Assembly (NCBI GenBank): GCA_903813345.2
Contig: CAIIXF020000008.1
Coordinates: forward strand, 1,809,341-1,873,340
Direction: 5' to 3'
Source: Owenia fusiformis
Lineage: Eukaryota; Annelida; Polychaeta; Sabellida; Oweniidae
DNA length: 64,000 nt
Below the pieces are notes generated by a model that saw only the letters and a program-made list of their open reading frames with translations, had not been told where the DNA came from and searched no databases. The position numbers were made by a program, and so were the translations under genes. Below, one piece after another: positions 45,301-58,500 of the stretch (position 1 is the stretch's first letter; the number at the start of each line of letters is the position of its first letter).

Positions 45301-48300
45301 TTGTATTTGATTTTAATATTCAACCAATGATTCATATGACTGTTTTAGTGTACTTACCGACTTACATGTAGTCCTTTGCACTGATAGTTTATTTATATCT
45401 TTGAGATTGGAGGATAGTTCGATTGATGCATAACTAGATCAAGGTTTTGTCCCAATTCTTAAAGCTATACCCTTTTGAAACATCTTTATCAAACAAATCT
45501 CTAAGCTCCAATTTAGAGAAATGTCTTACATCAGAAGTTCTATAAATGGCAATTTACTATTATGATGTATAAGGGTATACAACAGCCCCGCATGAAACTC
45601 ATCAGTTCACACTGTTACAATACAAAAAGCATGGTATGGTATCATTAAGTGTTTTATTAGAAGTGCCTTAAATTTCAATTCACTTCCATTTGATGAACAT
45701 GATTTACAAATCGGAAAACTGATCCTGAGCTGTTTAGTCATTTGTTTGGTGGTGGTTTGTATTTGGTGATTTGGGAATCTAGAGTTGATGCAGATAAGGA
45801 TATTATTTGTAGTTTTGGATTGTGATAAATACTCCTTAATGGTTTTTTGCCTCATAAAGATTTATAATACTCTTGACATGGAAAATTCATATGATTTAAC
45901 TATTGACCAGTATATATAAGATATCCTCAATGATTTAAGATGTCACACAATATTTTTTTGTTTTTGGAAATATTTTTTAGTTTTCATTTTTACAAATACA
46001 TGTTTCTTGGATAAATGTTTAAATCCTGTGGATCTCAGTTGTCTCTAGATATCAATTGTTGGAATTGTCTTTGTTTTCTAAATGCTGATCCCACTAACTA
46101 AATGAGCTTAAACATACATGGGGGTTGAATTGACTTTATTTTCTACAAATCAAATCATTGTTAAGGGGATGCCTTATTTGTGTACGCACTGTTGCACAAA
46201 CACAAATTCAATATGTTTGATAGGATTCTAATTATCTGATGTATTACACCATTAGAGGAGATTCTTTCTCTGATTTGAGTTCAAAAGCTTTGTTATGGCT
46301 AAGGCATATGACCTTCTTGAGGAGGTCAATGAGTTCCAAAGTCACTGAGGAGATTTCTCAAAACTTTTTTATTTTCTTTATTCTATAGTTTTTGTGTGTT
46401 TATGTTGTTTTTATGTTTCATCATACTTCTGATTTAAATGGTTTTGTGTGGTACTTTTACTAATCTTTAGATACAGTTTATGACAGAAAGGTGATCTACA
46501 TGAAGCAGAGGGTAGTATCTTTGAAAAATAGCCTAAAGCTGTGGCACCAGTGACCTTTAAGTCATTCTTGGATACATTATTTCCAATGCCATAATATTCA
46601 TTTAATTCCAGATTGAAAATACATTGCATGTTTGTGTCACTTACAATTAACCTATTTGTATTGCCCAGGTGAAATGCAACAAATCATAAAAGAGAGATCA
46701 AATAAGATTACTTTTTTTCAAAAAAAGAAAACATGCAGTGTAAGTTTTAGTTAACATAAACAATTGCTTCAAATACCTTGAAAAAGAAATACAGATCATA
46801 AGGTAGTAACAATACAAAACCGAAGGACATAATTTAGTAATTAAATCATCATTAATTATAATTGATATGAGTTTCCTCCAAAATCATCATTGCCATTAAA
46901 TTAATAAAAAACGAGCTCACTTCCGTATTCAAGGAAAAAATAGACAACAGCAACGTCAAATCAAATTCTTAACTCCAGGGATGAAATTTTCCACCAATTT
47001 CCTACCCCTGGGGCAACATTGTGTGTCAAATTCCTTACCCCTCCCACATGATAGAAGGGGGTCTCATGCAAACTTTTAAATGGAATAATGTCCTTCATGA
47101 CTTTGACATAACTATCGTTGACATCTGTTCAACTTACTTAAAATGAAGCTTCCGATTAAGACTACTGACCTAAAAGCATTGTCGTTTTATATCTTATGTT
47201 CATTCTTTACCAGTGCAAAATTTCCTGTGTAAGATAACAGACTCATAAATTAAAAAACATGACTCCCATTGATTCTTCAAACAACCTAAACTATAACATT
47301 AATATATCTAAACCTCTGATAAGTTATTGTGAAAAAAATTGAATTTGTGGATTAATCTTCTAAGCTAATGCTCTATTAATCACAAGAACAGATGACTGTG
47401 GCAGGTGTAACCTTCAAGGCCTTCTTCCTTTGTTCATTTCTCAATATGGTCATCGTATTGTCATTTGCAGGAACTAGTTTTCTTTATGTGTTCCCTTCTA
47501 ATAAAATAACCAACTGAGTTTTAAATGAAATCTATTGGCCTTCGCTTGATTTTGATAGGTCATTGCCTTGTATGATTGATCATGCCATATTTAAAGGGAT
47601 ATTCATTGCAATCCCATTTCACTCTTGATATTATTACAATATCAATATTTAACAAAATGTGGCGAAATTTTTTGACACTGTGAAAATTGATCATTTAAAT
47701 ACATACAGTGCTCATTATATGTGGGCTGCCATCTTTTGAAATTTCACAAAGGAAGTGATGTCATCTAGGGAGCCTACTTGAAATGAGCGCTGCATTTATA
47801 AATGATCAAATTTGATATTTCCAACACATTTTCCCATGCTTTGCTAAATATAAATAATATAATAATAAAGTTATAATTATCATATCAAGAGAGAAATGGT
47901 CTTCCCTTCAAGTGAAGTAATCAAAGGTTAATCTACCTTGACATTGATCAATTGTTAAATCCTTTTAGTACTGACCAAAAGCCCAAAAACGAAGATATAC
48001 CTCCCCTTGTAGAACCTTACCATTCTACACCATTTATACCATTTTATCACTTGGATATTTTAATATTGATAATTGTCTACCATTTCCTAATTTTCTTGAC
48101 AAATTCTTGGGAGTTTTAGATTACATGAAAGGATCCTAATCTACATTACACACTGTCCCTTATGTTTAATTTTGTATGAGTATAATCATCATTTATTGGA
48201 TTTTACCTGTGAAATGAAGACTGTCTAAATCATTTTGAGATCAAACGTTTATTTCAACAAGCTATGTATCACAAAAAACAATTTTTTGCTCCAGTAACCT

Positions 48301-49474
48301 CATAGAGCTATAAGGAAAATGACTGAATGAAGTGGCAGATTAATTCCCAGAAATTAACAATCACCCTGTATGATCAGAAAACAATACTGAATCCTCAAAT
48401 ATATACTGAATTCTAAATTATTTGAATATGAACTGGTAAACCCATAAATCTGTCAATGCAAAACTGCACATCTATCATATTATATGTGAGCTTAGATGGA
48501 CTTCCTGAAAATTTTATGTACAAGGCAAAATAATTATCCTGTTGAAATATAATGATGGCTATACATTAGAAAAACTTTGTCCTGAGTCTTGTTAGGATGT
48601 TGTTAATGGTCAGAACACGTTATTTATTTCAGTCATATTTCTAGACAAAAGCCTAGAATATTACCAATGTTACTTTGACTTGGACTTATGTCAATGCTAC
48701 AAAAGGGAGGGACTAAATGTAGGATTTCCTAACATGTACATTCTTAAACTGAACTATAGTCTCTAAACTTGAGCCACATTATAACCTGCAGCTTGTGTTA
48801 TAAGTAGGTTTAAATTAAGAAAACCAAAAAATCTTATCAAACTCAAATCAAGGCACTTCCTCCAATTTGTTACTTTGACATTACGTCAAAGTGTGAATTA
48901 CAATGAGAAAAATAAAATAACCACAATACATTTTATTAAGCTCTTTAAAATTCTTGCCAGAACTGATTAATCTTGGGCCATTCTCTTGAGATATTTACTG
49001 ACAAAATTTAAAGCATATCCTTTTGAAGTATAAACTTAAGTTACTAAATGAAAGGTTTTGGAATGAAATCAATGACATAGAACAGCTTAAATTATGAGCC
49101 CTTATACCCATAAAGCTTCATCTTATTTTTCCTTTGTATTACAATTCTATCACATGAATGGCAATATGAGGCCCACTTTAGGTAATACCTTCTTCATCTA
49201 TATTCTTCCGGTATATGTTCAGTTCAATATCCTGTAGAACCATTCTATTTGACAACTAACATGGCATGTCTGGTATAAAGCACCAAAAGGCAAACAATTC
49301 CATTAACCAAAGGAAATGAACAAAATATATTTTGCAAATCAAGTTCAACAGACAATGTTGTCCATATGGAATTCGTAAAAATGTTAGATATACAGATTTA
49401 TGAAATCAGGCTGAAGCCAAAATGAGTAATAGTTATATACTTTGTTTGAACTCTTAAACAAACCACAAATCAGC

Positions 49475-49536
<62 letters not shown>

Positions 49537-52500
49537 CTCTCTCAACAAAGTAGCATAATCATACCACATGAAGGTATGATATATCTAAGTTTCAAATAAA
49601 GGTCAATGAACTAGGTATTCTCAATGATTAGGATGAGCAACAACTGTGTTTGTTTTGGTATCCTGTACATTGTTTACCACAATGAATCCACAAACCTACA
49701 TGAAGGTATGCTATAAATTTGGTGAGTGTGTGGAGTTAAATGAAACAAATGTGAACTGTAGACAAACCATTTAACATTTAGATGATGGAGCATTGAAAGT
49801 GAATTGAATGAGGAGGCTTTTGCACATACATGAATTAATTAAGAGATGTTATCATCGTGGTTGTTTGGTTATGATTCAAGAATCTTTTGTTGGTTCTGGT
49901 TTTATTAATTGATATGGTACACTAGAGGTTTTGTTCTTTAAATACAGTATTGACTTTTGCGCAATCTCATCGTATTTCTAGTAAAAACAAGTGAAGAGAA
50001 AAACATCATTCATTCCATTCTTTGAAGTAAACACGACTCAACAGAGACAAATGTGTGGTCACAATACTCTTTTCAGAGAGAAAATACAATGTACAAGCCA
50101 ATACCTGACAATTTCCATGAATATTCCCAGAAGTAGCCTAGGATCATGAGTCTTGATGTATAATTTCTTGATAAATGGCCAAAAGGATGATTTGCTTTGA
50201 CATTCATGGCCCCCTATTGAAAAAATTGCAGATGTGCTCCTGTTTAGCATGATCTTAAAATAATAGCTATGCTAAATATATCTCATCTTTGGATGTACAT
50301 TAGGTTTGATGTTGGCTTGATATTCCTAAACATGTCTCTTCGATCACCAGTACATCGGTGAAAATCTTTTTGGACATTTCCAATAAGTCATGCTGCAAAA
50401 AGGATTATTTGGTTTAAATGAAACCAACACCTCTTTGCTCACAAGTCACTGCAAAACAGGAGGTAATTTCCAATGCCAACTATCAAAGGTTCTGTTCAGA
50501 AGTCACAAAAAAGAAAACTTCTCATGATTATGATAATACATTTGGAAATATAGATTTAAATGTAAGTGAAAAACAAAACAAAAATATAGTGATTTTGAGA
50601 AATGCAACAACTGGGACTGCATTCACATGCAGCTTAACCTCTTGACTACCTGGAGTGACGAGATTTATCGTCACCTCAGAAATGACCTTGACATCCAGAG
50701 TGACAAGAACATTTTTCACTAAAATTGCTCTTATTTGAACAATTTTCATTCAGATTACACAAAAATTGTTTTAAAATGTGTAGAAATGTTCTCTGCCGTC
50801 TAAAGTTACTAAGTTGAGCTTCCATAGTTGTATAGGTATAGTAAAATGTCAAATGGTGGCAAAAATGAAAAATTCTCTGGTTTCAACCGATTTTAGAGCC
50901 TGGGATTCAAGAGGTTAATTAAAATACAATGAATATCACGATCACCTTAAAAATGATTTATGTCTGTGAACATGATATTTATCTTGTCAAAATCAACAAT
51001 GTACGGGTAATTCATTACGCAACATGGCAGCTAAACCAACATAATCAAAAAGTAAGACTATACTGAAAAATACATAATTGGTAGTCTACATGTATTAATA
51101 TACCAAGGGGTTGACTGTTACAATTACACCCTGACACTGTCAAGGAAAACAGTAACATTGCAGTTGAGGGATATCATTTTCATTGTAAATCAAATTGGAG
51201 GGATCTGTAAGTGTTTTCTTAGCCAGAAGAAAAACTGTGAGATACAAAATGTTAATTTATTATTTGACAATGACATTGGGTCAAATTTAATATTCATATT
51301 CAATGAATAAACACAAGGAGCTCTCAGCTCAATTATCTCAATATATTCTAGACCTGTGCGCCCTGATTTTCTTTTATTATCTAACATTCTGGTTTTCCAA
51401 GAAAAACATCAACATTCTTTTTGTACCAAACATTAAATCCTGTAAACAACTCGAAAGCTAAAATGAGGTTGTGTCAGTAGTAAAATTGAGACACTTCCTG
51501 ATGTTGCGTGTAGATCTCTTTGTTACGAATTTCCAGGAAATATCCTTTTAGATCCATCTGAATCTATAGTTGTAAGAGTTGTACTAATGAGGGGTCTTCG
51601 GGGAAATCTAATGAATGTCCTTGTTAAGCCTTGTGTTGCTTGGACATAAAAAATGCACAAACTAAATAGAAATAGCTTAAATCAATATCACCTAAGCTTT
51701 CTTTAAAATATTATACTGGTCTCTAATATACACTAGACTGATTTATAAATATGTATATTATTTTAATAATATTCAATTGAAGTTTGTTGCTTAGTGAATT
51801 AGACAATATCGATAATGAAGAAAATCTAATTCAAAACTTTCATATTGTTGCATGTTTCTATTTCATGATGTTGTATCATTTTCAGTTAATTTTCACCCAA
51901 TTTTCCTAATTTCTTACTTTGATGTTTCCAGAAAATAGAAGACCCATTTCTAATGGCAGTAAAGGAAGTCCTAGGTGACAGATACAGTATCAACATTGAT
52001 TTGGTCTACAAAAAGACAATTCACTTTATCACTGAAACTCTGTCAACTTCATTTGATAGGGAAGCAGCCCGTATCAAAGCAGAAGCTTTGGAAAATGACA
52101 ACATAAATGAAAATGATATTGACAAAGATGTTGATACAGTTGCACTGATAGAAACATCAGACAGCCAAATTATAGATTCCAACAAGGCGAATAATATAGA
52201 TGATATAACCACAAAGATTGAAGATGTGGCATGAATACTTTTCAAGTTTTATCAAAAACTTGGCAGATTGTTCAATTTAATTGTTAGACACTGCTGCGAC
52301 TTCCAAAGTGTTAAGTGCAGAGGGCATTTTTGGTATAGCTCACCTCCCATAAAAGAACACTGGAACAGTATTCTGGAAACATTAATTACACATGTGTTTT
52401 ACATATGAACCTGATTTGGATAGGAAACTGCATGAAGGATTACACACATTAAGGTAAAAATGTAAGAATGAGAAAAAAACATGCCACAGGTAATATGTCA

Positions 52501-55500
52501 GTATTATCTGGGAGATAAGTCAGTCAATGTGAAATGATATATTCATTGAAGCAGAAAAATGGAAGATAAAGATAAAACTACAATGAGATTCTTGCAGCTT
52601 TCCAATAATCTCTGCATAATATACATACAGGTCAGCTAATATAAGAATGCAACTTGTGCCACTTATGGCGATGTGGATGTAACAGCACTAGAATGATTCC
52701 AAAAGGTGTCAATAAAGCAAAGAATAAAATATACTATAAACATACTGTAGAGCCAATGTAGTTATTTTACACAGAAGTATTAACAAAGAACTGCTCAGAG
52801 TGAGAGTGAAGAGAAAAAATTGATGAACCAGACCATGATGGTTGTGGAAGAATGAATTAAATACATGTAGTGAGACTTATAAACCATAAAGAACTGGAGA
52901 GACAAATTCATAATGACCATAAAGGAATTCATATAACAGGAGGATAAACTGTGTATATAATGGTGACAAAAAAAACTGTAAGGAATATGGTTCATTGAAC
53001 CATGAAAGAATCAAACAGATCAGAACATAATGGCACCAAAGATGTGCAATAAAAAAGGATAGAAAACAGATTGCACAGACTTCGAATCTCTAGAGCTAGA
53101 GGATTCATATTGAACAATGTATATATAGTGAGCATATATAGAACAGATAGGGAGCCAATGAGGTAACCCAGTATTAAAGACAATTACAGAACAATGTAGA
53201 AGCAGTAAGCATAATACAAAACAGATAAAATGTAGACAATGTAATTCTCCAATTTTGGTATTAAATAAAATACTACTGGTATATATAATTGTAAAAGTTG
53301 TTCCACGATTAGATGGTTACATATTTTGTTTCAATCTACAATTAAGCTTAGACAAAAATATTAGATGGAAAACCATTACTGTATAAATCAAAATTAATTT
53401 TTTTAAGAATTTCGACTTTCTCAGCAATTAGCTTTATCATGGTGTATTGATAATTCTTAAACTCTGCCTAGTGATATTAACAATAATGATGTAGTCATTT
53501 AGAATATGTACATTTAACTTTATCATGTAAATAAATATGTTTTACAATTCTCGGACTGATCACACAGCATCTAGAATTTCCTCTGTGTAAGCTCATGCCC
53601 TTTCATAAATTCTTTTTAAGTTGGACTCTATTTCAAAACTAGAGAACAGCTGGTCAGAATGGCATTATGTGAACCAGTTGCAATGTTATTTTGCTACCAA
53701 TCAACTGCTTCTATGAAAAGTAACCAGTCAATGACCAGCAGACTGGCCCTGTTTACATGAGTAAATTGCCTAAGATGGAACTTTGTATATAATACTGTAC
53801 TGAAACGGTAAAAGCATAAGAAGTAAATAGAGAGAAAGCAGAACTGAATTTGATATTCTACTGTAAACAAGAAACATATAAATAGCAATTCTATATATAA
53901 CTTCTATAAAAACATCAACACCTGAATGGGATCATGGTGTTTGGTTATGTTGCTGCATTGGATTACTTAATCTTATTCAAATTATTCAAAGTATTAAGCA
54001 ATACATTTTATGAATATAAAACATGGATAAATCTCTGACATATTGCTATAGAAACAAATGATGTGGTTTTGGCATCACTCACAGGGCTTTTACCAGGAAA
54101 TATTTAGGGTGTGGTGCTAACATCTTTAGAATAACTGTTCAGTCATGATAAATCATATTTATGTTATGTTTTATCCTTTTTACATGCTATTATTGTATAT
54201 TCAGTCATGGAAACAGTCATGATTTGCCAATAGGGTGTGGAGGGAGCTAAATAGAGTGTGGTGCTGCGCCACAGTCTAAAAGCCTGGCAAGAGCCCTGAC
54301 TCATGATATGTAATGAAGGCAATTATCTTCAGGCCACCAATGAGTTGATGAGGAGAACGCAATTAATACTGACATAAAATCAAAAAATTCCTCCTCAACT
54401 CATCTTTGGGCCTGACATTGTTCATAGAAAGACAAATATAGTGACAGTATTGTATCGAACCATAGCCACATACTTTGCATTCAATTTATACACATATGTA
54501 AACATATATCCATCATATGTATTAATCTTTGTACTTTGTGTTTAACATGTATCCGGTTTCCATTTATAATTAATCACAATGTAATTATTAATGCCAACCA
54601 AATGTGCAGAATAATAAAAAATAGTTGTTAGTTGTTTTATTTAGTACAACTCGATCATTTATGATAATATTTCACTTTGACCTGCTTTTCTTATTATGTA
54701 AATTATAAGTTATGCATAAATCATCTCAAAAGTATAATAAAACTACAAAGACTCATAAAAATGTTTATACAATGTTAATAATACAACCATAAAAAGACAA
54801 AGGCAATTTATTGAACAATTTCTTCTAATTTATCTCATTCAACTTAACTACTGTACTCTAACCATGATGACTTGACAATTGCAACTGCAGGAGCTCTTGT
54901 CCAAAATGGCTGATGACGTAACATTCATATACATGTATTGACTGGTTCTCACAAAATGCCTTCTATGAGAAATTAAAGTTTATGAGAAATTAAAACATAG
55001 CAAACAATTTATCTTTTATTTATAAAACTTTGAACACCTATATTTAATTCCAATTAAAATTGTGATTTATAGTGAAATACTCAAAATGTAATGCTACAAA
55101 CTACAAGCTGGGATTGATGTTGTCCCTTAAATAACATCACAACAGCCACCATACACACTGTTGCCAAATGTACAGAACCTGTGGCAATTTTAATGATATT
55201 GTGGACTTTTTTCTGACTATACTAAAACACCCCTTATTAAATATCTTGAAAGACCCCTTACTACCAATGCCCAAAGATCCCTTTGATATTTTAAATAATT
55301 TTGCTTCACATGATGTCGTGAATATATTGTGAAAACACTTGATAACACTTTCTGCAGCAGTCTTTGTATATCATGGTGTGCGTTTCAATAAAGAATAGAA
55401 TGGATGATATTATATTATCATACAATACATTGATCCGATTAATTTGACATATATATATTTATATAACCCACCGTAAATTTTTTTTAATTTCCCAGAAATA

Positions 55501-58500
55501 CTTAATCTTTAAGAATGTCACAGGAAAAATATTACAGGACAGGATTGGAATTATCCATTTCTGGATGGGCCTTCTCAGACTGGACAGGACACTACCAATT
55601 AAATAGTTAATAACATTTAGCAGAGAACAAGAGGACTTGGAAGAAGGTACCAGTTATCATACCCATTTAAAGTACATATTTATTTCCTGTATTTAATGTG
55701 ATATCTATGATTTTCATGCACACCAGTGAATTTATTAAGCCCCGACTCTATTTTAATTATCTGGAAGTGAAGCACATACTGCAATTGCTAAACATTTTTT
55801 TGTTTATGGAAATTAATCATGTATGAACCAATCAACGTTGAGGTTGTATTTCACTTTCAGAAATATAATGAAAAGAGATACCACACGTTTCTAATTGATC
55901 CCATGAGTTCTTTAACGCTCAATGAAATTGGTTTGAAATCCACCGAACTCATTTTCTATTTGAGGTAGCAAACTTTTGCTCGTGACCACTAATTATTGGA
56001 GCAAGAATCGTGGATTGAAATCTTCAGTACATGGCGGTTATCCCATCCTGTTCTGTCCAGAGACCAAAGTTCTGAGGGACATGACAATATCGTGTAACCA
56101 TGACATCCCTAATAACCTTCTTCGAAAAAAGCTGAACTTTTCACATTGAGGAGAAAATTTATTTTCTAATTACAGCTTCAAATTCATATCATGACAGAAG
56201 CATAACTGACAATATGTCTCTCAAACCGAACAGAGTTACCTGGTGAAACTTTCAGACATTACTAAAAATTCAATTGTCTATCAGATTACTTTTCACGAAT
56301 ATTCTTTTACCACTTACAGAGTTATTCCATATTTGGGCAACCAAATATAAAAAATAGGTACTCAACGAGGTTTTCTCTAAAAATAACCAGAGTCATGAAA
56401 TAGAACTTTCAGATGTTTATGATAATTAAGCTGTCTGTTTAGATGATCACAATAGTATAATATTCCATCACCACCCAGAGAGTTATTCCATAGTTGGGTC
56501 ACCATGTTTGTGTCAGTACAATTTTTGGGGACAACCTGTATTTTACTTGCAGGTACAGTAAAATATGAGCATGCTGTACTCTATAGCAAGAATACAGAGT
56601 ATGTCATTCAGAATTCAGATTTATTATACTAGAATATGTAATTGGGTCACTTTACATGCAGATTTATTCTCCAGTAAAATACAATTAGGCTGCAAGGAAA
56701 TGTAATGAATCATGAATACAAAAATAGAATAGAAAATAGCAATTCCTTGGAGAAGCAAATCTCAAAGAACAAAATGTATATTCTATATTATATCTTCATA
56801 GTGAATAGTTCATACTAAAAGTTACAGTTGTATGAATCCAATTTCATTTCAGACAGCCATTTTGAATTCATGGAGAGTTATCCCATTTAACAAATTCTAT
56901 TTTTATTTTTAATACCTCTGGTTCTGTCTTTAACATTACTAATATATAGTTTTACTTTCTATTCTAACACATATTACCACTTGACTTTGAATTTAGTTTT
57001 CCAAAAAATGTTAGATAAGTATGGTCTGGTAACTATGGAATGGATACTTTCTTATTAAAGTGGTAAAAAATCTGAATTAATCCAAAATCAGGACAGAGGA
57101 TTCTCTTTATTTTAATCAGTTTTCAAGATTAGTCTATCAGATTAGTAGATTTCTAATCTTTTAACATTCCAAAACATTGATTTTTACAGAGATAATTAAA
57201 TTGATACATGAGATCCACTTGAAAGCCACAAGACAACCTACTCAAATCTTTATAAGTAAAAATGAATACATTTAAAAATGTAAAAATGAACTGATCCAAG
57301 CTTTAACAAGACACTGAGTGAACAGAATTGCACCTTTCAATAGCCTGGACAGACAATCCAAAATGGACAGAAAATCCAAAATGGCCACCTAAACATTTAC
57401 CCAGAATGACAAAAAACTAATCAGTTCAGTAGAAACATCCATGAAAATTACAAATGAATCCCTGAAACAGTTTGACTCGAAACCTGTAGACAAGACTCAA
57501 CAAACAAAATTTTAGGACGGGAAATCCAAAATGGCTGCCTTAACATTTACCCAGAATGCCCAGACTAACATTTCTAAACTTTCATACATAAAAATTTCAA
57601 ATGAATCCATCAAAAGGTTTGGTTGGAAACCTAAAGACAATAAAAATCAGGACACCAGCCCACCCATCGGACAAATCCCAAACAGATCACAATATAGCAC
57701 CCAAGGGTGTGATAAAAATTAAAATCTTTGATTCCTTGGAAATTTTAAGTAAGATGTTAAAATGTTAAAACAAACCAGAATCAGATCAGATTAACTATGT
57801 TATTGTAAAAAATCACAGAAGCCATGAAAATCTTAATCTAACTGATATGATCTTTATTACAAAGATAACTTTTTTCCAATATCACGTAATAAACGAAAGC
57901 TTGAGTTATGAGGAACTAACTTCACATACTTTCATCTGCAATTCCAATCTAGAGATTTCATTCATTCATTTAGTATTTGCACTTGAATTCTTTTCAGTTC
58001 CAGCACACTGTTATACAGTACATTGCTTTTGATTCCAATACTCTTCATTAATCGTGATACAAATGGATATTTTGGGCTCTCAGGAGATCGAGAAGAAGAA
58101 GATATAAGGTTTAATAATATGTGTGACTGAGTTGGTTTTTCAGATATTACAACTTTTGATATTTTCTAAGTCGATTTCCTGACCAATCCTTTATCTTGAC
58201 TTATCCCCCTGATTTATCCTTTAAATGTAAAAGCTTTCAAACTGATTTCTCTCTCATTCACAAAAGTAATAGAAAATCAAAAAATTCATTGTTATTGCTT
58301 TATTGTAACAAAATCACATTTATCTGCAAAATTAATTTATAAGTAACTTTTTTCAATTACTTCTGTTCACATAAATATACTTTTAATAATTTTTTTGTTC
58401 AAATAAATAAACTATGATAGATAGTAAAATGAAAGATCCATTGATGTCAAAAGCACACATTCAATCAATGAATGATTGCTTCGATATAAATTGAGTTTAT

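Noticed and set aside
49384-49569. Minus-strand open frame rich in Glu-Arg
   Set aside because: Translation of a (GA)n microsatellite.
57531-57722. 63-codon plus-strand open frame
   Set aside because: Built from the second monomer and terminal hairpin of array 4.
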